From: a virus
Strand: one strand, 5' to 3'
Length of the DNA stretch: 25,186 nucleotides
IMG/VR virus record: IMGVR_UViG_3300027857_000057
Location: 1 to 25,186 of that record
Shown: in pieces, positions 1-6,800 of the stretch
How positions within the stretch are numbered: the first letter of the stretch is position 1
Layout: every line of letters begins with the position of its first letter
Made by a program: the position numbers and the translations under genes
The notes under the pieces: generated by a model
What the model was told of the DNA's origin: nothing
Databases searched by the model: none
What the model saw: only the letters and a program-made list of their open reading frames with translations

Positions 1-1
1 C

Positions 2-286
2 GAGACCAAGCGCATGGCAGCCCTGGCCAAAACCCTGCCGATGGACCAGCAGGGCCTTGCCACCATTATCCACCAGCTCGTGGGCGACTCCCTCCAGACC
101 CACTTGGCGAGTATTCAGCGAGAAAATGCTCCAGACGAAGCTCAGAACTCCTCAGGCGGGGCGCCTTCGGCCCCGCCTGGCTTGACACTCACCCCCACGG
201 CTCCTCCAGGTGCCACCACTCAGCAGCACTTGGGTGTTGCCCCGCCTCCGGGGATCGGGCCGGATGGTAAACTTGGGGGTATGTGA
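2..286 (+). CDS. C-terminal end of a probable portal protein (5' partial)
   Basis: The frame is open from base 2 and ends at TGA 284-286. An ATG lies at base 14, but coding continues upstream of it with no ribosome site, so this is the tail of a larger gene. The visible 94 residues hold a helical stretch (ETKRMAALAKTLP, then GLATIIHQLVGDSLQTHL) followed by a proline-, glycine- and alanine-rich disordered tail. In P22-type gene order the portal protein lies just upstream of the scaffold and coat genes, and a low-complexity tail is common on such portals, which is the only basis for the call. It could also be another small head protein. The stop codon overlaps the next start as TGATG, indicating translational coupling. 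Confidence 0.4.
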   Translation, partial: ETKRMAALAKTLPMDQQGLATIIHQLVGDSLQTHLASIQRENAPDEAQNSSGGAPSAPPGLTLTPTAPPGATTQQHLGVAPPPGIGPDGKLGGM

Positions 287-1539
287 TGGCGGATGACAAC
301 GAGTTGCTGGCTGCAGCCACACCACAAGCCCCGCAGGATGACTTTATCAACTCGCTGAGAGGGGTGTTGGCACCCACCCCAGGGTACACCTATGGCTCGG
401 TTTTGCCTATTCGGGGTCAAGCTGGCCCCAATGGCACCATGACCAACGTCGGGCCTGGGATACCGGACTGGGCACGCTCGATTGGGAGTGGGGTAGTGGA
501 CCTGTTGGACGGTCCGAGAACCGGACAGGTCACTCCCGACGCCACCAATGCGCTGATTGCACTGGGAGCGGGTGGTGCTGCAGGGCCGGCAGATGCCGCT
601 ACCGCACGGGTTTTTGGTGGCTGGGGCTCCGGGACTGCCGATCGCGCTGCGCTCAAAACCGCGCAAAAGATGGAGGCAGGGGCTGGCGCGTCGCCAGAGG
701 AGATCTGGCAGCAAACTGGGTGGTATCGCGGCACTGATAATATGTGGAAAAACGAGATCCCAGACACTGGGGCGAAGTGGACCGATGCTGCGCCGATGAA
801 AACCAAGGTCATGAGCGTTGCGGAGGCCAGAGAGGCCCCTGAGGGGGCTAGTACGACCTCGCAGGAGTTCCACATCCCGTTCACACAAACCCGGACTCTG
901 GGTGATATTCTGGACCATCCGGAGCTTTTCAAGGCGTACCCGGGGCTCAAGGACACGGTAGTACGAAATACTGGGCCATTTTCTCGTTTCGACGGGCTAA
1001 ACGGGGCGGTTTACACTGACGGCAGCATCGGGCTGACTTCTGGACCTCCGGATGAGGTCATGTCGACGCTGATGCACGAAATCCAGCACAAAATCCAGGG
1101 CGCTGAGGGCTTTGCAGCGGGTGGAAACCCCTCGATGTTCCTCCCCACGGACTTCCAGCAGCAGCAAACTGCCGCTCGGCAGGCCTGGAAGACGGTCACG
1201 GACAAACTCGGCCCGGTCAACCCTTTCACACTGCAAAATGCTCTAGACAAGCAGGCCATGGGGGTGCAGCTATACCCACATGAGGAGATGGCCTATAAGC
1301 AAGCTGCTAAAACCCCTGGACTGCTGCAGGATTTCCAGACCCTCCAGGCCGAGACTCAACGGCTGAATGAGCTTGCAGGTGGCGCTAGCCGGAACTACCG
1401 GCAGCTGAGCGGCGAGGTGGAGTCCCGGAACGTCCAGGCTCGCCTCCGCACCGGCGACACCTCCTCCCTGCCGACCGAAGGCCAGAGCGGCAACCAGATT
1501 TTCCACTATCCCCCTCGTAAACCCATAGGAGGCCAATGA
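286..1539 (+). CDS. Polyvalent-protein-type zinc metallopeptidase-like protein (LPD23-like)
   Basis: This 417-residue protein has a GWYRG motif at residues 145-149 and the phrase ILDHPELFKAYPGLKD further on; both are typical of large polyvalent-protein-associated domains of the LPD23 type. A zincin motif HEIQH lies at residues 264-268 and is followed by EGFAAGGNP. GEVESR at 376-381 carries acidic residues that could supply the third zinc ligand. In phages such proteins are thought to enter the host with the DNA or act during head assembly; the substrate is unknown. The ATG at 286 is preferred over the in-frame GTG at 283 because the GGGGG run at 275-279 is 6 bases from it. The first 100 residues are low complexity. 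A head-maturation protease role is possible but unproven. Confidence 0.75.
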   Translation: MADDNELLAAATPQAPQDDFINSLRGVLAPTPGYTYGSVLPIRGQAGPNGTMTNVGPGIPDWARSIGSGVVDLLDGPRTGQVTPDATNALIALGAGGAAGPADAATARVFGGWGSGTADRAALKTAQKMEAGAGASPEEIWQQTGWYRGTDNMWKNEIPDTGAKWTDAAPMKTKVMSVAEAREAPEGASTTSQEFHIPFTQTRTLGDILDHPELFKAYPGLKDTVVRNTGPFSRFDGLNGAVYTDGSIGLTSGPPDEVMSTLMHEIQHKIQGAEGFAAGGNPSMFLPTDFQQQQTAARQAWKTVTDKLGPVNPFTLQNALDKQAMGVQLYPHEEMAYKQAAKTPGLLQDFQTLQAETQRLNELAGGASRNYRQLSGEVESRNVQARLRTGDTSSLPTEGQSGNQIFHYPPRKPIGGQ

Positions 1540-1841
1540 TGGGAACAGTCTGCCATCCCATGCTCAAGGAGGTCGCTATCGCGATGGCCCATGAGATCTA
1601 TGATAATCTGGCCATGGACGACCACTGGTATAGGGCCAACCGGAACGTTGGCAGGTTTGTGGCCAACACTTGGCCTAGGCTGATCGAGGAGGCCCGGATG
1701 GCCCTGGCCAAGTCGCTGGGCGAAGGCTCGCTCCTCCCGGAGGGTGAAAAGCAAAAGGTGGCCGAGGCCCTCATCAAGGACAACGAGCTACGATACAACC
1801 GCAAGCGCATTAAACTAAACGTACCTCAGACCGTGAACTAG
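1536..1841 (+). CDS. Small conserved phage protein of unknown function
   Basis: This is a 101-residue, mostly helical, charged protein with no signal peptide or membrane segment. It begins with MMGTVCHPMLKEVAIAMA and contains the stretch LPEGEKQKVAEALIKDNELR. I recognise it only as the type of small protein found next to scaffold genes in podoviruses with P22-like coats, and assign no function. The ribosome site AGGAGG at 1527-1532 serves either ATG 1536 or ATG 1539; the second has the better spacing (6 bases) and overlaps the stop codon of the previous gene (1537-1539). Position and coupling suggest a head-assembly or packaging accessory role, which is inference. Confidence 0.7.
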   Translation: MMGTVCHPMLKEVAIAMAHEIYDNLAMDDHWYRANRNVGRFVANTWPRLIEEARMALAKSLGEGSLLPEGEKQKVAEALIKDNELRYNRKRIKLNVPQTVN

Positions 1842-1869
1842 ACCCACAAACCACCCGAGTCGGGCGCAA

Positions 1870-1884
1870 GTGGGCTGGACCCAC
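1870..1884 (+). promoter_or_regulatory. Hairpin in the scaffold-gene leader
   Basis: GTGGG (1870-1874) and CCCAC (1880-1884) form a 5 bp stem with a 5-base loop. A second CCCAC at 1843-1847 could compete for the same GTGGG. It lies in the 93-base gap between the small gene ending at 1841 and the GTG start of the scaffold gene at 1935. There is no T run after it, so it is not a standard terminator. A structural role in the leader is a weak inference. Confidence 0.25.
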
Positions 1885-1934
1885 CTCGCCGTCGGTTGTA
1901 CCCTTCCCCTCAAGCGCCCTCGTGGAGATCCAAC

Positions 1935-2738
1935 GTGGCAGACACCAGTCTTTCAACCAGCCTTGCACCGGAAGCCGAGGGCACCCCCACGCCCCAGAGC
2001 CAGACCGAGGATGGTGGAACACCAACCCCAGAAGAGCCGAGTGTCGAGACCCCCGCGGTTGAGGCACAAGTCGAGACCCCTGCGGTTGAGACTAAGGCGG
2101 TGGAGCCCGAGCCCAAGAAGCCTGCACAGGTGCCTTGGTTTCAGAAGCGGATCGACGAACTCACTCGCGAAAAGCATGAGGCACGCCGCGCAGCGGCGGC
2201 GCTTGAGCAGCAGGTGAAGGAGCACAAGGAGGCGCTTGAGGCGATCGCCAAGGGTGAGGCTCCGAAGGCCCCGGGCACGGCGAAGCCGGTTGAGGACCTG
2301 ACGGTTGAGCAGCGCGCTGCTGCGCTGGCCTCCCAGCGGGAATTCGACAAGAACTGCAACGACATCTACGACAAGGGCAAAGCGCAGTATGCGGACTTCG
2401 ATGTCGCGCTGCGCTCCTACCAGAACCTGGGCGGACTGACGCCCCAGTTCATCGAGGCCGCGATTGAGGCCGGCAACCCCCACCAGATCCTCTACGAACT
2501 GACCCAGGACATGGACGAGGCGAGCCGGATCTTGGGCCTTTCCCCTACCCGGCAGGCAGTGGCCCTGGCGAAGCTGAGCGCGAAGCTCACCGCCACCCCG
2601 AAGACCTCTGCCGCGCCTGCGCCGATCAAGCCCCTCACCTCCAGCGGGAGTGTGGTGGAGAAGACTCCGGAACAGATGACTGTGAAGGAGTGGATGGCTT
2701 GGCGGGAACAGGAACTTGAGAAGAGGCAGCGGGCCTAG
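1935..2738 (+). CDS. Scaffold protein
   Basis: This is a 267-residue, strongly charged and helical protein with the look of a podovirus scaffold. The N-terminal third is rich in Pro, Glu, Thr and Val with repeated VETPAVE-like units (disordered). A long heptad-like helix starts near IDELTREKHEARRAAAALEQ. A second helical part ends in a basic and acidic C-terminus (EKTPEQMTVKEWMAWREQEL), where scaffolds usually bind coat protein. It lies directly before the coat gene, as scaffolds do. The start chosen is GTG 1935, which has GGAG at 1924-1927 and 7-base spacing; an ATG at 1896 in the same frame has no ribosome site. The function rests on composition and position, not on catalytic motifs. Confidence 0.8.
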   Translation: MADTSLSTSLAPEAEGTPTPQSQTEDGGTPTPEEPSVETPAVEAQVETPAVETKAVEPEPKKPAQVPWFQKRIDELTREKHEARRAAAALEQQVKEHKEALEAIAKGEAPKAPGTAKPVEDLTVEQRAAALASQREFDKNCNDIYDKGKAQYADFDVALRSYQNLGGLTPQFIEAAIEAGNPHQILYELTQDMDEASRILGLSPTRQAVALAKLSAKLTATPKTSAAPAPIKPLTSSGSVVEKTPEQMTVKEWMAWREQELEKRQRA

Positions 2739-2746
2739 CGCCCGCT
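2728..2746 (+). other. Hairpin spanning the scaffold stop codon
   Basis: AGCGGGC (2728-2734) pairs with GCCCGCT (2740-2746) in a perfect 7 bp GC-rich stem with a 5-base loop that contains the TAG stop at 2736-2738. No T tract follows, so it is not a convincing intrinsic terminator. It could slow RNA decay from the 3' side or modulate read-through between scaffold and coat genes. The rest of the gap from 2747 to about 2832 shows nothing I can identify. Confidence 0.3.
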
Positions 2747-2832
2747 CCGCGTGCCTACAGGGTCCGAGCCCCTTAAGCTCGTGTTGGCCTGCCGGGTGGC
2801 CTAAACCCAGTGCCTAGGACGCCAAGAGTACC

Positions 2833-2888
2833 GAGTCCCGTCCGACTCAAACCACCGAGCGCCACTGAGCGCCTATTGGGAGTCGGAC
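2833..2888 (+). promoter_or_regulatory. Alternative hairpins over the coat-gene ribosome site
   Basis: GTCCGACTC at 2840-2848 is perfectly complementary (9 bp) to GAGTCGGAC at 2880-2888, which ends two bases before the coat ATG at 2890. The likely ribosome site GGGAG (2878-2882) lies partly inside the right arm. A third element, GAGTC at 2833-2837, can pair with GACTC at 2844-2848 as a 5 bp stem with a 6-base loop. The left arm can therefore either cap the ribosome site or be held by the upstream element. The 31-base loop also carries GAGCGC twice. This has the layout of an RNA switch or an autoregulatory protein site; function is inferred from complementarity only. Confidence 0.5.
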
Positions 2889-2889
2889 T

Positions 2890-4095
2890 ATGGCCAACAC
2901 CATACTCACTATCAACATGATTACTCGAGAGGCGATCCGCCTCTGGAAGAACTCCAACGCCTTCATGATGAGCATCGACCGTCAGTATGACGACTCGTTT
3001 GCTCGGAGCGGCGCGAAGATCGGCACGGCACTGCGCATCCGCCTGCCGAACGACTTCACGGTCCGTACGGGTGCGACCGCCTCGCCGCAGGACACCACGG
3101 AAAAGAACACCACGCTGACCCTGGCTACCCAGAAGGGCGTGGACGTGCAGTTCAGCTCGCTTGAGCGAGCGATGCAACTCGACGACTACTCGAAGCGCAT
3201 CCTGCGGCCGGCGGTCAACAACCTCGCGGGCAACGTCGCGGCCGACATCATGAGCGGCTGTGAGGGCGGCGTCAGCAACATGGCGGGCAACATCACCTCG
3301 CAGACGGTGGGCGTGCCCAACGCGACCACCTACCTGACGGCTGGTGCGGTGCTGACCAACATGTCGGCTCCGATGACCGAGCGCAAGGTCGTCAACTCGC
3401 CGTTCACCGAGGCGAAGGTGATCGCGAGCCTGTCGGGCTTGTTCAATCCGGCGCCTGCGATCAGCAAGCAGTACGAAACCGGCATCATGAAGACCGCGCT
3501 TGGGTTGGAGTGGATGACGGATCAGACGGCGCTGGTGCATGTCAGCGGCACGTTCTCGGCCGGCACGGTCAATGGTGCGAACCAGACTGGCCTGACGCTG
3601 ACCACGAACGCCATCACTGGCACGCTGGTCGTGGGTGACATCATCACGATTGCTGGTGTCAACGCGGTGAACCGCATCACCAAGACCGACACTGGCGCCC
3701 TGGCCCAGTTCGTGGTCACGGCGGCTGCGGCGAATGCGGCGACGAGCGTCTCGCTCTACCCCGCGATCATCGGGCCGAGCGCCGGCAATCCGGTGCAGTA
3801 CCAGACGGTGGCGGCCCTGCCTGCGAACAGCGCGGCTATCTCCCTGGTGGCGACCGGCACCTACCGTAAGAACTTCGCGTTTGTCCCCGAGGCCATCACG
3901 ATGGCGACGGCGGACCTGGAGCTGCCTCGTGGGGTGCATGAGGCCGCGCGTGAGGCGTTCGACGGGCTGTCGATGCGTATGGTCACTGCGTACGCGGTGC
4001 TGACGGACGAGTTCATCACTCGTATGGATATCCTCTACGGCTACCTCTATGTCCGTCCGGAGTGGGCGGTGGTGGTTCCCGACACGGTTCCGTAA
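2890..4095 (+). CDS. Major capsid protein, P22 coat (gp5) family
   Basis: This 401-residue protein forms the icosahedral head shell. The N-terminus MANTILTINMITREAIRLWK, then QYDDSFARSGAKIGTALRIR and FTVRTGATASPQDTTEKNTT, is the signature opening of the P22 coat family. The C-terminal part (ELPRGVHEAAREAFDGLSMR, then TRMDILYGYLYVRPEWAVVV) is equally typical. A beta-rich segment near residues 225-320 (repeated GT, TLTT and VTAAAANA stretches) sits where P22 coat carries its insertion domain. Length is close to the P22 protein (430). GGGAG at 2878-2882 gives 7-base spacing to ATG 2890. It follows the scaffold gene and is closed by a strong hairpin terminator, which would set capsid message apart from the tail genes. 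Confidence 0.95.
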   Translation: MANTILTINMITREAIRLWKNSNAFMMSIDRQYDDSFARSGAKIGTALRIRLPNDFTVRTGATASPQDTTEKNTTLTLATQKGVDVQFSSLERAMQLDDYSKRILRPAVNNLAGNVAADIMSGCEGGVSNMAGNITSQTVGVPNATTYLTAGAVLTNMSAPMTERKVVNSPFTEAKVIASLSGLFNPAPAISKQYETGIMKTALGLEWMTDQTALVHVSGTFSAGTVNGANQTGLTLTTNAITGTLVVGDIITIAGVNAVNRITKTDTGALAQFVVTAAAANAATSVSLYPAIIGPSAGNPVQYQTVAALPANSAAISLVATGTYRKNFAFVPEAITMATADLELPRGVHEAAREAFDGLSMRMVTAYAVLTDEFITRMDILYGYLYVRPEWAVVVPDTVP

Positions 4096-4103
4096 GGCTG
4101 AGA

Positions 4104-4132
4104 CCAGGGGGCAAATGCCCCCTGGCGCTTTT
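4104..4132 (+). terminator. Intrinsic terminator after the capsid gene
   Basis: CCAGGGGGC (4104-4112) pairs perfectly with GCCCCCTGG (4117-4125) around an AAAT loop, followed by CGCTTTT. The stem is 9 bp and very GC-rich; the T run is short, so termination is probably partial. It lies 8 bases after the coat stop codon. Partial termination here would give much more coat than tail message. Confidence 0.8.
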
Positions 4133-4161
4133 GCGTTGCGCCAATCAGAGGAGATTTCAAA

Positions 4162-4524
4162 ATGCCCGGTCCCTCGATCCCCGGATATCGCTTGATGCAG
4201 GCGTCCGATCTTGCGCCGGTTGTGCAGGACGGTATGACGGCGCTTGCGGGTGGTGGCCAAGCTGGCGCCACTCCCATCACCAAGGACATCAGCAGGTTTA
4301 CCACGGTTGGTACGGCTGCGGATAGTGCGGTGCTCCCGGCGTCCGCTGGGAGTTTCATTGGGAGCACATTGAGGGTGGCGAATGCTTCCGCTGCCTCCAT
4401 GAACGTTTTCCCTGCCACTGGCGACAAGATCAACGCCCTCAGCGCGAATGCTGCCTTTGCTGTGGCAGCTGGAACGATGGTGGCTTTCGTGTGTACCGGC
4501 CCTGGCAATTGGTACACTCACTAA
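4162..4524 (+). CDS. Small beta-rich structural protein (possible head decoration)
   Basis: This is a 120-residue protein. After about 45 residues with PGYRLMQASDL and TPITKDISRFTTV, the rest is a repeat-like beta pattern: AADSAVLPASAGSFIGSTLR, then NASAASMNVFPATGDKINAL, then FAVAAGTMVAFVCTGPGNWY. This pattern (lost-and-found asparagines, a phrase on pixel-like constants such as PATGDKIN, and a terminal GNWY) recurs in small phage proteins encoded next to coat genes. A head decoration or fibre role fits the position, but I know of no defined activity. AGAGGAG near 4147 gives a good ribosome site, and the gene lies directly after the capsid terminator, so it is expected at lower message level than coat. 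Confidence 0.65.
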   Translation: MPGPSIPGYRLMQASDLAPVVQDGMTALAGGGQAGATPITKDISRFTTVGTAADSAVLPASAGSFIGSTLRVANASAASMNVFPATGDKINALSANAAFAVAAGTMVAFVCTGPGNWYTH

Positions 4525-4538
4525 CCCCGGAGTGAAAG

Positions 4539-4808
4539 ATGGCTTCCGAGTCCAGAGTCAAGTCCAACAACATTTACTCGCACATGGAGTTCCCGGACTA
4601 CGAGTATCGGGAATATCCGAAGATGGTGACTGCGGGTGGAGAGTCTGCCATCGTGCAAAACCTGGACGAGGAGACCGCGTGGCTGGCAGCCCATACCGTG
4701 CTGGAAGAGCCGGCAGCGGCGGCAGTGGCTACGGTGGCTGCAGAACTCGGCAAGGTCTCGGCTGGGGGTGGGGTTCCGCCTGCGGTCGCAGTTGCTCGCA
4801 AGGGGTAA
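4539..4808 (+). CDS. Small conserved phage protein of unknown function
   Basis: This 89-residue protein opens with a hydrophilic part (MEFPDYEYREYPKMV) and the stretch KMVTAGGESAIVQNLDEETA, a pattern I know from small proteins between coat and head-completion genes in many phages (YPKM, then G-E-S/A-V-x-N/Q-x-x-E-E). The C-terminus is Ala, Val and Gly rich. GGAG at 4527-4530 precedes the ATG at a good distance. No membrane segment or catalytic motif is visible. A head-tail interface or decoration role is a guess based on location. Confidence 0.65.
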   Translation: MASESRVKSNNIYSHMEFPDYEYREYPKMVTAGGESAIVQNLDEETAWLAAHTVLEEPAAAAVATVAAELGKVSAGGGVPPAVAVARKG

Positions 4809-4814
4809 TGACAA

Positions 4815-5891
4815 ATGCCAGTGGCCGGCGATATCATCACAATGGCGCTCAAGACGGCTGGTGTGCTGGGCGTCGGCCAAACGGCACTCCCGGATGACAC
4901 CAACGATGCGCTGACGCAGCTGAACTGGATGCTCTCCCAGTGGCGGCGTAAGCGGTGGTTGGTGTATCATCTGGTGGACCTTGCGCTTACGGCAAATGGC
5001 AATACCTCGTACACGATCGGGCCGGGAGGGGATTTCAACATCCCCTTTCGTCCTGACCGGCTGGAAAGTGCCTTTGTGCGACAGCTGGTTACGAGCATTC
5101 AACTCCGGGCGGACTATGGGCTGGAGATTATTGATGCTCGCGAGACCTATAATAACATCGTGCTCAAGCAGTATAACTCCTTCCCACAGACGGTGTTTTA
5201 CGATCCGGGCTACCCCCTGGGGACCTTGTGGTTCACCCCTACGCCGGGGTCTGGGCAGTTCGAGATCCACCTTGCGGTGAAGGATGCGCTGCAGCAGTTC
5301 GCCACGGCCAACGATGTGATTTCGCTGCCGGAGGAATACTACGCTGCGCTCTACTTCAACCTCGCACGGAGGTTGCGAGTCAGCTATCAGCTTCCCCCAG
5401 ACCCGGAACTGAACGCGCTCTGTACGGACGCCCTGAACGTGATCCGAGGCGCGGACCTGCAGTTGGCACGCCTCCAGATGCCCCCCGGTCTGCCGGGTGT
5501 GGGCAAGGGCTCTTTCGGTCAGGGCCTCTTCGGAGGTGGCACGAGCCCTGCGGGAGTGGCCATTACGGAGAACTGGGCCGGTGGTGCGCTGGTTACGTCG
5601 GGGACCTACACGCTGCTGGGCAGTGCCCCATACCAGTTCACCGTCACGGGTGCTGAGATCTATGGGGGTGACGCGGGCGGTAGCTTCAACGCCAGCATCC
5701 TCATCAACGGGCAGTTGGTGGGTGGGCTGTCCTCGGTCCCGATCACCGGCAACGCTGCAGCCCAGCTCTATCCCAGTGCTGGACCCTTCACGAACGTTAG
5801 CACTGGGGCGGTTATCACCCTGGTAATCGACACCGTGGTCGGCGCTCCGACTAACGCTTACGTGACCTTGCTCGGGTTGCGTACTTCCTAA
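4815..5891 (+). CDS. P22 gp4-like head-completion / tail accessory protein with extra C-terminal domain
   Basis: Residues 1-225 match the gp4 family that binds below the portal and starts tail assembly: GDIITMALKTAGVLGVGQ, then DALTQLNWMLSQWRRKRWLV, and later NDVISLPEEYYAALYFNLAR. P22 gp4 is about 166 residues, whereas this protein has 358. After a Gly-rich linker (GVGKGSFGQGLFGGG, about 229-243) comes a separate beta-rich domain at about 245-358 with the phrase GGSFNASILINGQLVGGLSS. That resembles the small beta-sandwich add-ons seen on phage surface proteins. AAGGGG near 4799 is the ribosome site, 6 bases after the previous stop codon. The fusion could place a decoration or binding domain at the neck. 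Confidence 0.85.
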   Translation: MPVAGDIITMALKTAGVLGVGQTALPDDTNDALTQLNWMLSQWRRKRWLVYHLVDLALTANGNTSYTIGPGGDFNIPFRPDRLESAFVRQLVTSIQLRADYGLEIIDARETYNNIVLKQYNSFPQTVFYDPGYPLGTLWFTPTPGSGQFEIHLAVKDALQQFATANDVISLPEEYYAALYFNLARRLRVSYQLPPDPELNALCTDALNVIRGADLQLARLQMPPGLPGVGKGSFGQGLFGGGTSPAGVAITENWAGGALVTSGTYTLLGSAPYQFTVTGAEIYGGDAGGSFNASILINGQLVGGLSSVPITGNAAAQLYPSAGPFTNVSTGAVITLVIDTVVGAPTNAYVTLLGLRTS

Positions 5892-5902
5892 GGGAGTTAA
5901 CT

Positions 5903-6292
5903 ATGGCTGGGACTTTCACTGCGACTGCGGAAAACCGGGTGCTGAACTGGATTTTCACCACTTCCAGCCCGACGCGCCCGACCACTTGGTATGTGGCTCT
6001 GCACACCGGCGCGAACGGTGGTGCGGGTGCCTCGAATGAGATCAGCGGCAACGGGTATGCTCGGCAGGCGGTCACGTTCACCGTCAGCGGTAATGTGGCG
6101 AGCAACTCCGGTGCGCTGTCGTTCGGTCCGGATACCACCAGCAACTGGGGCACGGTCACGGACATCACGATCTGGGACAGCCTCACCACCGGCACGTGTC
6201 TGGCTCAGGGCACGGTTGCCAGCAGCGTGGCGTATTCGGTCGGTGACACTGCCACGATCGCCATCGGCGCTCTCACCATCACGCTGACCTAA
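5903..6292 (+). CDS. Beta-sandwich-type virion structural protein of a widespread phage family
   Basis: This 129-residue all-beta protein has a pattern found in very many phage genomes: TWYVALHTG near the start, GNGYARQAVTFTV in the middle, NWGTVTDITIWDS, then a VGDTATIAIGALTITL ending. Members are encoded among tail and head genes and are usually annotated only as structural. A beta-sandwich fold is my inference from the strand pattern. AGGGAG at 5891-5896 is the ribosome site. Nothing suggests an enzyme. Confidence 0.75.
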   Translation: MAGTFTATAENRVLNWIFTTSSPTRPTTWYVALHTGANGGAGASNEISGNGYARQAVTFTVSGNVASNSGALSFGPDTTSNWGTVTDITIWDSLTTGTCLAQGTVASSVAYSVGDTATIAIGALTITLT

Positions 6293-6317
6293 TAGGTGGT
6301 GGGGAGGGAGACTGGCC

Positions 6318-6800
6318 ATGACTGGGATCATAGTCTCCTCCACCATCGCTGATGTGGGCGGCACGCAGGTTGACGGCCGGAAATACGTGACTGAACATCA
6401 CACTGACTTGGTTGGGGTGGTGCATTCGGTCACGTATTTGGCTGACAGCGGGGCGGACTACAACGCGATATTGGCAGCAAATGCTGCAGCGCTGGAGCAG
6501 AGCCTTCCGGCTGCGGAACTCCAGGCAAACATCGGGCAGATCTCCACGGTTTATCCTCCAGTGGTGACGCTGCAGTACACGACCCAGGCGGCGGTGAACG
6601 CGGAGGTTCGCACAACGTATGCTGGGGCGACGGCACTGACGGCGGTCTTGCTGGGCGAGTATCTGTCGGCACTTGCGGATGCGGACTTGGCCCTGGCGTT
6701 CGGCTATGCCTCGCCTTCGAGCGAGCTGACTGCCCTCCGCAACACCCTCAACGCTCAATCCACACTCCTTCTCAGCGGCCTAACTCAGCGAGGCCAGTAA
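6318..6800 (+). CDS. Conserved virion-associated protein of unknown function
   Basis: This is a 160-residue protein. The first part carries DGRKYVTEHHTDLVGVVHSV, a conserved beta motif of a family common in phage tail modules; the middle is Ala-rich and helical (NAILAANAAALEQSLPAAEL); the end is helical again. It has no membrane segment. Its stop codon TAA directly abuts the next ATG, so the two are probably translated together. A minor structural role fits the context. I cannot assign a defined function. Confidence 0.65.
   Translation: MTGIIVSSTIADVGGTQVDGRKYVTEHHTDLVGVVHSVTYLADSGADYNAILAANAAALEQSLPAAELQANIGQISTVYPPVVTLQYTTQAAVNAEVRTTYAGATALTAVLLGEYLSALADADLALAFGYASPSSELTALRNTLNAQSTLLLSGLTQRGQ

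Noticed and set aside
283-286. GTG 283 as the start of the metallopeptidase-like gene
   Set aside because: It would leave only 3 bases from the G-rich ribosome site; ATG 286 gives 6 bases and the usual TGATG overlap.
2728-2746. Hairpin at the scaffold stop codon as a terminator
   Set aside because: The stem is good, but CCGCG rather than a T run follows, and the coat gene must be transcribed through it. Kept only as a structural hairpin.
1842-2889. Shared motif CAAACCACC(C)GAG before the scaffold and coat genes as a phage promoter
   Set aside because: There are only two imperfect copies, no phage RNA polymerase gene is visible in the window, and the longer flanks do not align.
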